This document shows, piece by piece, positions 35,145-43,510 of a stretch of 64,000 nt of DNA; position 1 is the stretch's first letter, and each line of letters opens with the position of its first letter. The stretch lies in contig NZ_LZJR01000154.1 of NCBI RefSeq assembly GCF_001667925.1, positions 186,001 through 250,000 of the forward strand. The letters run 5' to 3'. The notes below the pieces were generated by a model that ran no database searches, had not been told where the DNA came from, and saw nothing but the letters and a program-made list of their open reading frames with translations. The position numbers were made by a program, and so were the translations under genes. Origin of the DNA: Mycobacterium sp. E2479 (lineage in GTDB: Bacteria > Actinomycetota > Actinomycetes > Mycobacteriales > Mycobacteriaceae).

Positions 35145-35735
35145 ATGCAATTACTCCTGATAAGACACGCCAAGCCGCAGAGCAGCATCGGCGACGGCTT
35201 GGAACCCAATCTCTCATATGACGGCAACGAGCAGGCGCGACGGTTGCCGGACGCGCTGAGCAAATTTTCTCTCGCGCGGATCGTCAGCAGCCCGCGGCTG
35301 CAAGCGCTGCAGACGGCGGCACCCGTGGCTGACCAGCTCGGCATGACTGTCGAGATCGACGATCGGTTCGCCGAGCACAACTGCGGAATGGCGGAGGGGA
35401 CGTCGGTGGAACAGGCGTCGTGCACGGATCGGCGGTTGCCGGGCGAGGTGGATGTGGAGGGGTTCGTCGAGCGAGTCAAGAGGGCCATCGACGACGTGAT
35501 CGCATCGGGTGAGCACGGTCAGACGGTGGCGGTATTCACCCACAGCGGCGTGATCAACGCCATGGTGCACGCCGTGATGAAGACTGAAGAGCTGTTCAGC
35601 GTGCAGCCCGACTATGCGGGTGTCACGCGTCTGCTCGTATCCGAAGACGGAGGCCTCAGTGTTGCGTCGGTCAACGTGACCGAGCACGTCTGGGATCTGC
35701 TGTACCGGACGCAGTGGTGGTCCGAAGAGCACTGA
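35145..35735 (+). CDS. Histidine phosphatase family protein
   Basis: 196 residues. LLLIRHAKPQSS at the start gives the RHG-type motif (RHA) with the phosphorylated His. SLARIVSSPRLQALQTAAPVA provides the Arg segment, and VAVFTHSGVINAMVHAVM provides the second His, all in the phosphoglycerate-mutase fold order. The substrate is not evident. The presence of an APH-like kinase gene at 41127 makes a phosphorylated intermediate conceivable, but this is speculation. ATG at 35145 was chosen; TTG 35127 and GTG 35136 are weaker options. It follows the SDR closely and may share its promoter. Confidence 0.78.
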   Translation: MQLLLIRHAKPQSSIGDGLEPNLSYDGNEQARRLPDALSKFSLARIVSSPRLQALQTAAPVADQLGMTVEIDDRFAEHNCGMAEGTSVEQASCTDRRLPGEVDVEGFVERVKRAIDDVIASGEHGQTVAVFTHSGVINAMVHAVMKTEELFSVQPDYAGVTRLLVSEDGGLSVASVNVTEHVWDLLYRTQWWSEEH

Positions 35736-35917
35736 CTCGCATCGGCGGTCCTGCAAGTCACACCGCGCACCACCACGGCTGGCTCAAGCGCTGTCGGAGT
35801 AATCGACTTGCGGTGTGGTAGCCACCTGTCAGTCCGCGAATCAGGCCATTCGCCGGTCGATCCCGGTGAACCGGCGTCGGCTTGACGGGCGCGTGCGCAG
35901 ACGGCTTGAATAGGGAC

Positions 35918-37687
35918 ATGTCGACAGACCAGTCGGTCGAATCGCCACCCGAGGCACCGTTGTCGGGAGACGATGGTTTCGCCGCCGCTCTCGCGGCTCG
36001 CGACGTCCCGTACCTGTTCAACCTCCCTGGGACGCAAACGCTCTCGCTGCTGCGCAAGATGGCCGAGAACCCTGACGGTCCGCGGGCAATTTTCATTCGC
36101 CACGAGCAGGCCGCCGCTTACGGCGCGATCGGCTACGCGAAGGTCACCGGCCGCTCGGGGGTTTGTCTGGCCGTGCCGGGTCCGGGTGCGACCAACATGC
36201 TGACCGGCGTTGCGTCGGCGCTGGCTGACGGGATCCCGCTCGTTGTCGCGACACCGCAGGTGCCCTCCGAGCTGCTGGGCCGTGGCGTCCTGCACGACGC
36301 GGACCTGCGCGCATTGTTCGCGCCGACAGTCAAAGCGGTGGTCGAAGTCGACGCACCCGAGGACCTCGGGCCCGGGCTTGCCCGTGCGATCGACCTGGCG
36401 GTGACCCCACGACACGGCCCTGTACAGCTGCTTTTCCCGTCGAGTTTTCTGGTGACGCGCATCGATGGGTTCGAGCTGCCAGACGCACCCTATGGCGTCC
36501 AGCAGCCGGCGATCGCCGATCTGGACGCGGCGCGGGCTCTGCTGCAAACGGCGCGGCGACCGGTCATCTGGGCCGGCGACAGAGTTCACTTCGCGGGCGC
36601 CCGGGAAGCGCTGCGGGAGCTTGCGGAGGCGCTCGGCGCGCCGGTCGTCACCGACGAGATGGCGCGCGGCGTCTTCGCTGAAGATCATCCGCTGGCGATG
36701 GGCACGGCATCGTTTCGGGCGATGCCCGAGGTGCTCGCGGAGGCCGACGTATGCGTCGCGGTCGGCACGGCCTTCCCGGAGTGGTCGACGGTGTCATGGA
36801 CGATGCCGGTGCCGCAATCGCTCGTGCACCTCAACGACGAGCCCGGCGTCTTCCACGTCAACTACCCGGCCACCGTCACAGTGGCCGGTGATCTCGCCGC
36901 GTCGCTGGCCCACCTCGTCAGCGCTTTCGCCGGCCACACCCTGCCGCGAGACGACTGGGGAGCCGCACGGGTCTCGCGGGCCAGGGACAGCGGCATCGCG
37001 GCCATCGCGGCCGACCGTGCCGAGCACGTCGACGAGGGTCGTGGCATGCACCCCGGCGATGTCGTGAGCGCGCTGCGTGCGGCGCTGCCTGCAGACGTCC
37101 TCGTCTGCACCGACGGCTCGGCGACGGGCAACTGGCTCAGCGAGGAGAGCTTTCCTGTCCTTGCCAGCTCCGGGATGCTGCAGTCCGATGTCTTCAAAGA
37201 GACCGGGTCCGCACTCTGCGCCGGCATGGGCGCGAAGCTCGCCGCGCCACAGCGCGAGGTGGTCGTCGTGCAGGGTGACGGCGGCCTCCTATTCCAGCTC
37301 GGCGAGCTGGCGAGCCTGTGCCACAACGAGATCAAGCTCATCGTGGTCGTCTTCGATGACGGCTTCTTCAACGCCGATCGCATCTACCAGGAATACGTGT
37401 TCGGGGGCCGAGAGTCCGACTGCGCTCTGTTCAACCCGGACTTCGCTGCGGTGGCGACGGCGTTCGGGCTGCACGGCGAGAACGTCACCTCGGTGGCCGA
37501 GCTCGACGCGTCGTTGCGGGATGCACTCAAACGCAACTCGTCGACCGTGATCGCAGCCGCGATCGACCCAATGGCACTGCCCTATCGACTGCGCTCCCGT
37601 ATCGAGGTATGGAGGCGCCGTACCGCTGCCGCGCAGGCCGTCACCGCCGACTCCGGGCACAACGGCGCCCGCGTCACTGCGTCGTAA
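35918..37687 (+). CDS. Thiamine-diphosphate-dependent enzyme (acetolactate synthase-like)
   Basis: 589 residues in the three-domain layout of the ThDP decarboxylase/ALS family. The N-terminal domain has LFNLPGTQTLSLLRKMAE and RHEQAAAYGAIGYAKVTG, whose Glu would activate the thiamine ring. The C-terminal domain has VVQGDGGLLFQLGELASLC...VVVFDDGFFN, the Mg/ThDP motif with Asp replacing the first usual Asn. The substrate is likely a 2-keto acid or acyloin. The following reductase and ALDH would process the products. ATG at 35918 coincides with a predicted leaderless start (TTGACG-N18-TTGAAT), and an operator-like palindrome covers codons 2-8. Confidence 0.82.
   Translation: MSTDQSVESPPEAPLSGDDGFAAALAARDVPYLFNLPGTQTLSLLRKMAENPDGPRAIFIRHEQAAAYGAIGYAKVTGRSGVCLAVPGPGATNMLTGVASALADGIPLVVATPQVPSELLGRGVLHDADLRALFAPTVKAVVEVDAPEDLGPGLARAIDLAVTPRHGPVQLLFPSSFLVTRIDGFELPDAPYGVQQPAIADLDAARALLQTARRPVIWAGDRVHFAGAREALRELAEALGAPVVTDEMARGVFAEDHPLAMGTASFRAMPEVLAEADVCVAVGTAFPEWSTVSWTMPVPQSLVHLNDEPGVFHVNYPATVTVAGDLAASLAHLVSAFAGHTLPRDDWGAARVSRARDSGIAAIAADRAEHVDEGRGMHPGDVVSALRAALPADVLVCTDGSATGNWLSEESFPVLASSGMLQSDVFKETGSALCAGMGAKLAAPQREVVVVQGDGGLLFQLGELASLCHNEIKLIVVVFDDGFFNADRIYQEYVFGGRESDCALFNPDFAAVATAFGLHGENVTSVAELDASLRDALKRNSSTVIAAAIDPMALPYRLRSRIEVWRRRTAAAQAVTADSGHNGARVTAS
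35922..35939. promoter_or_regulatory. Palindromic operator, N6 class, inside the first codons of the ThDP gene
   Basis: CGACAG-ACCAGT-CGGTCG, five of six positions in the left half-site. It starts 4 bp after the ATG at 35918. If the transcript is leaderless, the site lies just downstream of the transcription start, a usual place for roadblock repression. Confidence 0.45.
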
Positions 37688-37689
37688 CC

Positions 37690-38781
37690 ATGGCCCAGGT
37701 CATGTCCGAGGCTGGTCCGAGCACCTGGGTCGTCGGTATCGGCGGCATCGGCGCCACCCTCGGGTGCCGCCTGGCCCGCGACGGCGACGTGCTGCTCGTC
37801 GACGGGTGGGAAGAGAACATTGCCGCGATCCAAGACCGCGGGTTGGCGGTGGAGTATGCGGACGAGACGGTGATCGCGAGGGCACCTGCGGTGACCCTCG
37901 ATCGGCTGGCCGGTGCCAGGGGACCGGCTCCGCACGTGGTGATCCTTGCTGTCAAGTCCTATCAAACCGCTGAGACGATCGGGATTCTCAAGCCGTTGAT
38001 CGGGTCCGAGACACAAGTGGTTTCGGCGCAGAACGGGCTCAACGAGGATACGATCGCCGACCTGATCGGAACTGAACGCACGGTCGGCGCGATCTGCCTG
38101 TTCGACGGCCAACTGATGGAGCCGGGGCGGGCGCGCCAGCGGCGTACCGACGGCAAGATGGTGATCGGCGACTTAAGTGCTGCCCCTGAGCAAAAGCGGC
38201 AAGTCCTGCAGGACATTGCACGGCGGCTCCGCCCGGCCGTGGACGTCGAGATCAGCGGCAACATCTATGGCGAGTTGTGGACCAAGGTCATCCGCAACGG
38301 GATGATCAACGGCGTGTGCGCGCTGGCCGGCGCCGACGTCGGGACCGCTGCCGGCGATGACGACATGCTGAGCATCATCGTGGCCCTCGGGGTCGAGGGG
38401 GTGCGAGTCGCGCGCGCGCTCGGTGTGACGCTCATCGAGGCCGATCTGTATGGCGCCAGCGTGACCGACTTCGAACGGGGGCTCAACGATCCGGCGAGTT
38501 ATGAGCGCGTGGCGGCGAAGGTCCGCGCGGAATATCTGAGCTTCGCGCGGGTGATTCCGTCCATGGCGCAGGATGTCGCGAAAGGACGGCCGACCGAGAT
38601 CGAATATCTCAACGGCGTTGTCGTCGCCAAGGGTGAGATGTTGGGGCTTGAGACGAAGGTCAGCGCGGCGCTCGTCGAGGCCGTCAAACGGATCGAAGGC
38701 ACCGAGCATCGGTCCGCGGACGGCAGCTCGGCGATCGAGGCGCTGGCCGCGTTGGTCGCTCGGCTTAGGAATGGAGGCTGA
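37690..38781 (+). CDS. Ketopantoate reductase (ApbA/PanE)-like 2-hydroxyacid/keto reductase
   Basis: 363 residues. VVGIGGIGATLGCRLA (about 13-28) is the Rossmann motif, ILAVKSYQT carries the conserved Lys of the hinge, and LWTKVIRNGMINGVCAL contains the substrate-contacting Lys and Asn of the C-terminal helical domain. Family members reduce 2-keto acids with NADPH. Pantothenate synthesis is an unlikely context here; reduction of a branched 2-keto acid related to the upstream ThDP enzyme fits better. ATG at 37690 is 2 bp after the ThDP stop. A run of alanine/arginine-rich sequence at the very C-terminus adds about 20 residues. Confidence 0.8.
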   Translation: MAQVMSEAGPSTWVVGIGGIGATLGCRLARDGDVLLVDGWEENIAAIQDRGLAVEYADETVIARAPAVTLDRLAGARGPAPHVVILAVKSYQTAETIGILKPLIGSETQVVSAQNGLNEDTIADLIGTERTVGAICLFDGQLMEPGRARQRRTDGKMVIGDLSAAPEQKRQVLQDIARRLRPAVDVEISGNIYGELWTKVIRNGMINGVCALAGADVGTAAGDDDMLSIIVALGVEGVRVARALGVTLIEADLYGASVTDFERGLNDPASYERVAAKVRAEYLSFARVIPSMAQDVAKGRPTEIEYLNGVVVAKGEMLGLETKVSAALVEAVKRIEGTEHRSADGSSAIEALAALVARLRNGG

Positions 38782-38799
38782 CGATATGAGGCCGGCGAC

Positions 38800-40293
38800 A
38801 TGAGCGTGATCGATCGCCCGCCGATCAACCTGCGCCATCTTGACAAGCTTTTCATCGACGGGCAGTGGGTCGTGCCGTCCAGCGACGCGAGAATCACCGT
38901 GATCGACTCCGCCACCGAGATGCCGGCGTTCACCGTGCCCGAGGCGCAGGCGGCCGACATCGCGCGAGCCGTGGCGGCCGCACGCGAGGCGTTCGACACC
39001 GGGCCGTGGCCGCGCTTCACCCATGAGGAGCGCGCCTGGTACCTGCGCGCGATTGCGGCCGCACTCCGCGAACGCAGTGAGGAGATCGGCGGCCTGTGGC
39101 CCCGCGAGGCCGGAGTGCTGCACAGCATCGCCCGCGAAATCGCCGCGGGCGCCGCCTGGCGGTTCGACTTCTACGCCTCGCTTGCCGACACGTTTCTTTT
39201 TGAGGAGGAGATGGCGCCGACCGCGGGTGGCGAGTTCGGACTGCTCGTCCGCGAACCGGTCGGAGTCGTCGGTGCGATCGTGCCATGGAACGCGCCACTC
39301 GGACTGATGTCCAGCAAGCTGGCGCCCGCACTGCTGGCCGGCTGCACCGCAGTGCTGAAGTTGTCACCCGAGGCCCCCGGCGAGGGCTACGTGCTCGCCG
39401 AAATTGCTGAAGACGTCGGGCTGCCGCCCGGCGTGCTCAACGTCGTCACCGCCGACCGTGAGGTGTCCGAGCTTTTGGTGCGCAACCCCGGTGTCGACAA
39501 GATCTCTTTCACCGGATCGACGCTGGCCGGGCGACGAATCGCTTCAATCTGCGGCGAGCGGATCGCACGCTGCACGCTCGAACTGGGCGGCAAGTCGGCG
39601 GCCGTCGTCCTCGATGACATCGATCTTGGGCGCGCCGCCCAGGCACTCGCGTCTGCCGAATGCTCGATTTCGGGCCAGGTGTGCTCCTCGCTGACCCGCA
39701 TCGTCGTCTCGCGTCACCGCCACGACGAACTGGTCGACGCACTGTCGTCAATATTCTCCGAAGTGCGGGTCGGTGATCCCTTTGATGCCCAATCCCAGAT
39801 GGGACCGTTAGCCTCAGAGCGCCAGCTCGAACGCGTACTCGGCTTTATGAGCACCGGGGTCGAGGAGGGTGCCACCCTGGCAACGGGTGGCGGTCGACCG
39901 GCCGACCACGTACGGGGCTACTTTGTCGAGCCGACGGTATTCGGCAACGTCGACAACGCCTCGACGATCGCGCGCGAGGAGATCTTCGGCCCGGTGCTCA
40001 GCGTCATCCCGGCGGCAGACGAGCGCGACGCCGTGCGGATCGCCAACGACACGATCTACGGACTCAACGCGTCGGTGTTCACCGATGACGTCGAGAGAGC
40101 GCGGTCCGTGGCCGCGCAGCTTCGGTCGGGTACCGTAGGACACAATGCATTCCGCACCGACGTCGGGATCGCCTTCGGCGGTTTCAAACAGTCGGGCATC
40201 GGTCGGGAAGGCGGTCGCGAGGGGCTCTACCCGTACCTCGAAACCAAGACCGTCATCCTCGACGGGCGGCCAAAGCGATACGGGGCGGGGTAA
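38800..40293 (+). CDS. NAD(P)-dependent aldehyde dehydrogenase
   Basis: 497 residues. GAIVPWNAPLG and FTGSTLAGRRI form the cofactor pocket, CTLELGGKSAAVV supplies the Glu (near 264), and ISGQVCSSLTR the nucleophile Cys (near 296). Closing motifs YGLNASVFT and AFGGFKQSGIGRE are intact. As third gene of the ThDP/reductase/ALDH operon it probably oxidises an aldehyde from ThDP-dependent decarboxylation or C-C cleavage. ATG at 38800 lies 18 bp after the reductase stop. It is distinct from the ALDHs at 19178 and 62868; the three share only general family motifs. Confidence 0.87.
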   Translation: MSVIDRPPINLRHLDKLFIDGQWVVPSSDARITVIDSATEMPAFTVPEAQAADIARAVAAAREAFDTGPWPRFTHEERAWYLRAIAAALRERSEEIGGLWPREAGVLHSIAREIAAGAAWRFDFYASLADTFLFEEEMAPTAGGEFGLLVREPVGVVGAIVPWNAPLGLMSSKLAPALLAGCTAVLKLSPEAPGEGYVLAEIAEDVGLPPGVLNVVTADREVSELLVRNPGVDKISFTGSTLAGRRIASICGERIARCTLELGGKSAAVVLDDIDLGRAAQALASAECSISGQVCSSLTRIVVSRHRHDELVDALSSIFSEVRVGDPFDAQSQMGPLASERQLERVLGFMSTGVEEGATLATGGGRPADHVRGYFVEPTVFGNVDNASTIAREEIFGPVLSVIPAADERDAVRIANDTIYGLNASVFTDDVERARSVAAQLRSGTVGHNAFRTDVGIAFGGFKQSGIGREGGREGLYPYLETKTVILDGRPKRYGAG

Positions 40294-40301
40294 GCGATTC
40301 T

Positions 40302-40319
40302 CGACCGTCTATTCGGTCG
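40302..40319. promoter_or_regulatory. Palindromic operator, N6 class, upstream of the TetR gene
   Basis: CGACCG-TCTATT-CGGTCG, perfect half-sites, directly before the TTGACC -35 box of the TetR gene at 40358. This suggests autoregulation and identifies that TetR as the leading candidate to bind all N6 sites. Confidence 0.65.
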
Positions 40320-40321
40320 GC

Positions 40322-40350
40322 TTGACCGCACCGATCGCGCACTGTTAACC
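40322..40350 (+). promoter_or_regulatory. Promoter of the TetR gene
   Basis: TTGACC (40322-40327), a 17-bp spacer and TTAACC (40345-40350). The expected transcription start is about 40357-40358, which is the ATG itself, so the mRNA is probably leaderless. Confidence 0.55.
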
Positions 40351-40357
40351 TGCGCCG

Positions 40358-40990
40358 ATGGCTCCCCGGAGTAAGACCGCGGCCGCCGCGTCCGGTGGGG
40401 CAGATACGACAGGGTATGACCGCAAACGCCGCGACATCGCCAAGGCGGCCGCCAAGGTCTTCTACAAAAAGGGTTACCTTTCGACGAACGTCGACCAGAT
40501 CGCGGCCGCGGCCGGTCTGCGGAAACCTTCGCTCTACCACTACTTCAAGAGCAAGAGCGACATCTTGTTCGCGATCCACGAGGAATTCATCGACGTCCTA
40601 CTCGAGAAGCAACAGGCCCGGCATGACGGTGCGCGCACTGTTCGCGAGTCGCTGACACAGGATATGGCCGACGCGCTCGGCTTGCTCGATAGCCACCACG
40701 GGCACCACCGCGTCTTCTACGAGAATTTCGACGAGCTGCCTCGCAGCCAGCGCAATACCATCCTGGCCAAAAACCGGGATTACTACGCGGCTATCGAGGA
40801 CAAGATCGAGCGAGGCATCTCCAACGGAGAGATACGCGACCTGCCCCCCCGGATGATCGCACTGGCCATGTTTGGGGCATGCAATTGGGCGTACCAGTGG
40901 TATCACCCTGGCGGAGCGATGACGACGCGCGAGATCGCCGAGATGTTTGCGACCATCTTCTTTGACGGGATCGCCGTATCGGGCGACTGA
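40358..40990 (+). CDS. TetR family transcriptional regulator, candidate master regulator of the cluster
   Basis: 210 residues. After a 25-residue basic, alanine-rich start, RRDIAKAAAKVFYKKGYLSTNVDQIAAAAGLRKPSLYHYFKSKSDILFAI (about 28-77) is a textbook TetR DNA-binding domain. The C-terminal part is of the TetR_C type seen in KstR2/FadR-like actinobacterial regulators that sense CoA esters. No ribosome site precedes the ATG, in line with the leaderless promoter. A perfect palindrome lies just upstream, and copies of it flank most operons between 23143 and 62828. Regulation is inferred from this shared motif. Confidence 0.88.
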   Translation: MAPRSKTAAAASGGADTTGYDRKRRDIAKAAAKVFYKKGYLSTNVDQIAAAAGLRKPSLYHYFKSKSDILFAIHEEFIDVLLEKQQARHDGARTVRESLTQDMADALGLLDSHHGHHRVFYENFDELPRSQRNTILAKNRDYYAAIEDKIERGISNGEIRDLPPRMIALAMFGACNWAYQWYHPGGAMTTREIAEMFATIFFDGIAVSGD

Positions 40991-41085
40991 GGCCGGCCCC
41001 GAGAAGAGCCCGGCTTTCGGCGAGGAAGACCTTCGGTTCGGGCGCGTCTTCGTGGGGCTGATCCCTTCCGTTTGAGCCACCATAC

Positions 41086-41103
41086 CGACCGTCTGGACGG
41101 TCG
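41086..41103. promoter_or_regulatory. Palindromic operator, N6 class, upstream of the kinase-like gene
   Basis: CGACCGTC-TG-GACGGTCG, a perfect 18-bp inverted repeat. It occupies the -35 region of a TAGCGT box at 41113-41118. The GTG at 41127 is 8 nt after that box, again suggesting a leaderless transcript. Confidence 0.65.
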
Positions 41104-41126
41104 AGATTGTGGTAGCGTGACCCGCC

Positions 41127-42158
41127 GTGGCGCCTTCGAAGCCGTCGTTGTCCAAGGCGGAGCTGGAGGTCGGGCTGCAACGACTATGCCGCGCACGCAC
41201 GGGAGACCGAGCGGCGCGGGTGACCGATCTTCGACCGGTTGGTGGGCACGCCGGCCTTACTCTGGGATTCGATCTTCATTGGACGCCGGAGGCGCGGACT
41301 CCCCGCAATGAGGCACTGATCGTGCGGCTTGCGCCGCCAGGGGTCCGCGCCGCGGGCCCGGCCGACGTTGTGCGCCAGGCGCGCCTGCTGCGCTGCCTGA
41401 GCTCGCTCGGTGTGCCGGTCCCTGGTGTGCGATGGTCTGGCTCGGACACGAGGTATTTCGGCACGCCGTTTCATGTCGTCGAGCACATCCACGGGCGAAC
41501 GTTCGGGCTCGATGAGCCCGACGGGACGCGTGAAATGGGCGACGTCCACAAGGTTGGCCGCGACGCGATCCGCCGCCTGGCGGAGCTGCATCGGCTGGAC
41601 CCGGCCCGAACGGCGTCCGTGTTGGATGAACCACTGGACCTGCAGACGGATATCGTTCGCTGGGACCGATTCGTCGAGCGCGCAGGAGACCCACATCTCG
41701 TCGTCGACATCCCCGAGCTGCGTTCGAAGTTGCGCGCGCGAATGCCGCGGGCGCCGCGGATCGGCATTGTGCACGGCGACTATCAGTGGTCCAACGTACT
41801 CGTGCGCGAGGAGCAGATCGCAGCGATCCTCGATTGGGAATTGGCGGCCGTCGGACCGGTATTGACCGATCTCGGGTGGTTGTGCCTTTTTAGCGAACCC
41901 CAATGTTGGAGCCCCCCGATCGTGTTGCCTCCGTTGCCCAGTCCGCGGGAACTCGTTTCCGAGTACGCGCGCCAATGCGGTGATGACGTCGACGAAATCG
42001 ACTGGTACCGCGCGCATGCCGCATATAAGTTCGGAATCATTGCTGCACTCAACCTCGGGCTGCACCTGCGCGGCAAACGCCACGACCCGTTCTGGGAAGA
42101 GCTCGCCCCGTCGGTTCCGCAGATGATCAGGCACGGGATCGCGCTGATCTCCACCTGA
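41127..42158 (+). CDS. Phosphotransferase (APH/ACAD10-11 kinase-like) family protein
   Basis: 343 residues of the aminoglycoside-phosphotransferase fold. IVHGDYQWSNVLV (about 214-226) is the catalytic loop with Asp and Asn, and AAILDWELAAVGPVLTDLGWL the metal-binding segment, both intact. Sequence around RLAPPG...QARLLRCLSSLGVPVPGVRW resembles the kinase half of ACAD10/ACAD11 and bacterial LvaA, which phosphorylate 4-hydroxyacyl-CoAs, rather than drug-resistance enzymes. The ACAD10/11-like dehydrogenase gene at 21881 is the possible partner. GTG at 41127 is the likely start. The promoter carries a perfect copy of the shared operator. Confidence 0.82.
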   Translation: MAPSKPSLSKAELEVGLQRLCRARTGDRAARVTDLRPVGGHAGLTLGFDLHWTPEARTPRNEALIVRLAPPGVRAAGPADVVRQARLLRCLSSLGVPVPGVRWSGSDTRYFGTPFHVVEHIHGRTFGLDEPDGTREMGDVHKVGRDAIRRLAELHRLDPARTASVLDEPLDLQTDIVRWDRFVERAGDPHLVVDIPELRSKLRARMPRAPRIGIVHGDYQWSNVLVREEQIAAILDWELAAVGPVLTDLGWLCLFSEPQCWSPPIVLPPLPSPRELVSEYARQCGDDVDEIDWYRAHAAYKFGIIAALNLGLHLRGKRHDPFWEELAPSVPQMIRHGIALIST

Positions 42159-42240
42159 GCCGACCATCACCGCGTCGCAAACCCGTGCTTGACAGTGCAC
42201 CGCGGGGTTTCGGCGGCACCGGTCGTGCCGCTGTCCGGGT

Positions 42241-42298
42241 TTGACTTCCGGACACGTCGCGATAGCATCAGAGATGCCAACCCGACCGAACGGTCGGG
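42241..42298 (+). promoter_or_regulatory. Promoter and N2-class operator of the hydrolase/Rieske operon
   Basis: TTGACT (42241-42246), a 16-bp spacer and TAGCAT (42263-42268) place the transcription start near 42275. CCCGACCG-AA-CGGTCGGG at 42281-42298 is an 18-bp repeat immediately downstream, well placed to block elongation. Its core spacing matches the site at 34103. Confidence 0.6.
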
Positions 42299-42323
42299 CG
42301 GAAGCAATACCCGGGAGAGAATT

Positions 42324-42368
42324 GTGAGCCGCCGTAATCGCTTCTGTTCTGCGCTGGTGATGCCCTGA
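42324..42368 (+). CDS. Possible 14-residue leader peptide
   Basis: GTG at 42324, 4 nt after GGGAGAGA, encodes VSRRNRFCSALVMP. The stop TGA overlaps the hydrolase ATG at 42368 (TGATG). The hydrolase ATG has no ribosome site of its own, so it may depend on translation of this short frame. The length is too small to judge by composition; the ribosome site and the overlap are the evidence. Confidence 0.35.
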   Translation: MSRRNRFCSALVMP

Positions 42369-43510
42369 TGACGTCGACGATCGCGCATGGCCCTACCGAA
42401 GTCCGCCCACAGGACAGCACCGATTCGAGTGGCACTGCGCCAAATCGACCGTTGACCATCGATTGCGACGTTCATCCGACGCCGCACGATTTCGATGAAT
42501 TTCTGAGCTACGTGCCGGAGCCGTGGCGCAGCCGCGAGGCCATGGCCTACAGCACGCGTGGCGCAGGCACCTCCTACAGCTACTACGTCCCTGGCGGTTC
42601 AACCCGCAAGGAAGCGATTCCGAACACCGGTGGCCCGGCGGCGTCCGACCCATATCTGACTGCCGAGCAGTTGCTCGAGGGAATCGGTGTGGATATCGCG
42701 ATCCTCTTGTCGCTCGTCGCTCGACCTGTGGCCAACCCGGTGCACGAGTCGGCGTTGTCCGAGGGCTCCAACCGGTGGCTCCAGGAGCGCTGGCTGCACG
42801 GTGAGTTTGGCGACCGCTATCGCGGCGCGATCCGCGTGTGCGCTGACGCCCCGGATCGCGCTGTCGCTGAGATCGCGCGCGCACACGACGCCTCCGACCG
42901 CTTCAATTCCGTGCTCGTGGTACCCAATGTGCTGCGGCCGCTCGGCCACGAGCCATACATGCCGATCTACGAGGCGGCGGCCGAGCGGAGGCTTCCGGTC
43001 GTCATGCATCTCACCCGGCCCGCCGGAATGGCGCTTGGCACCCCTGTTGGATTCCCGCAGCACTTCGTGGAAGTGCAGCCGATGTACTCGCTGCTATACG
43101 CCACCCACCTCGTGAGCATGGTCTTCAACGGCGTCTTCGCGCGCTTCCCGGATCTCCGGGTCGCCTACGTCGAGGGGGGTATTGCCTGGGTGCCTGCGCT
43201 CATGCGCCGGATGGATCGCAACTGGGAGGGTCTGCGCTCGGAGGTTCCGTGGGTAACGAAACCGCCGTCGGAGTACGTCGCCGAGCAGGCTTTCTTCACC
43301 ACCCAACCGATCGAAGAGCCGCTCGAGGGACCCGCTCCGCTCATGGAGGCTTTCGCTGGCGCCGAGCACCTGCTGACTCGCAACATTCTGTTTTCGACCG
43401 ACTATCCGCACTGGGACGCCGACGAGCCTCGTTGGGTGCTGCGCCAATTCCCAGCCGAATACCACGACGCGATCCGCGGCGCCAACGCCCGCGCGCTGTA
43501 CAAACTGTGA
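42368..43510 (+). CDS. Amidohydrolase-2 family metal-dependent hydrolase, catalytic copy
   Basis: 380 residues. TIDCDVHPTP (about 31-40) has the Asp-x-His ligands, VVMHLTRPAG (near 216) the barrel His, VEGGIAWVP (near 268), and STDYPHWDADEP (near 344) the closing Asp. The metal site is therefore complete, and hydrolysis or decarboxylation of a ring or lactone substrate is plausible. It overlaps the Rieske gene by GTGA, and a second, ligand-less relative follows at 43901. That arrangement suggests a multi-protein enzyme. The operator at 42281 links it to the regulon. Confidence 0.82.
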   Translation: MTSTIAHGPTEVRPQDSTDSSGTAPNRPLTIDCDVHPTPHDFDEFLSYVPEPWRSREAMAYSTRGAGTSYSYYVPGGSTRKEAIPNTGGPAASDPYLTAEQLLEGIGVDIAILLSLVARPVANPVHESALSEGSNRWLQERWLHGEFGDRYRGAIRVCADAPDRAVAEIARAHDASDRFNSVLVVPNVLRPLGHEPYMPIYEAAAERRLPVVMHLTRPAGMALGTPVGFPQHFVEVQPMYSLLYATHLVSMVFNGVFARFPDLRVAYVEGGIAWVPALMRRMDRNWEGLRSEVPWVTKPPSEYVAEQAFFTTQPIEEPLEGPAPLMEAFAGAEHLLTRNILFSTDYPHWDADEPRWVLRQFPAEYHDAIRGANARALYKL

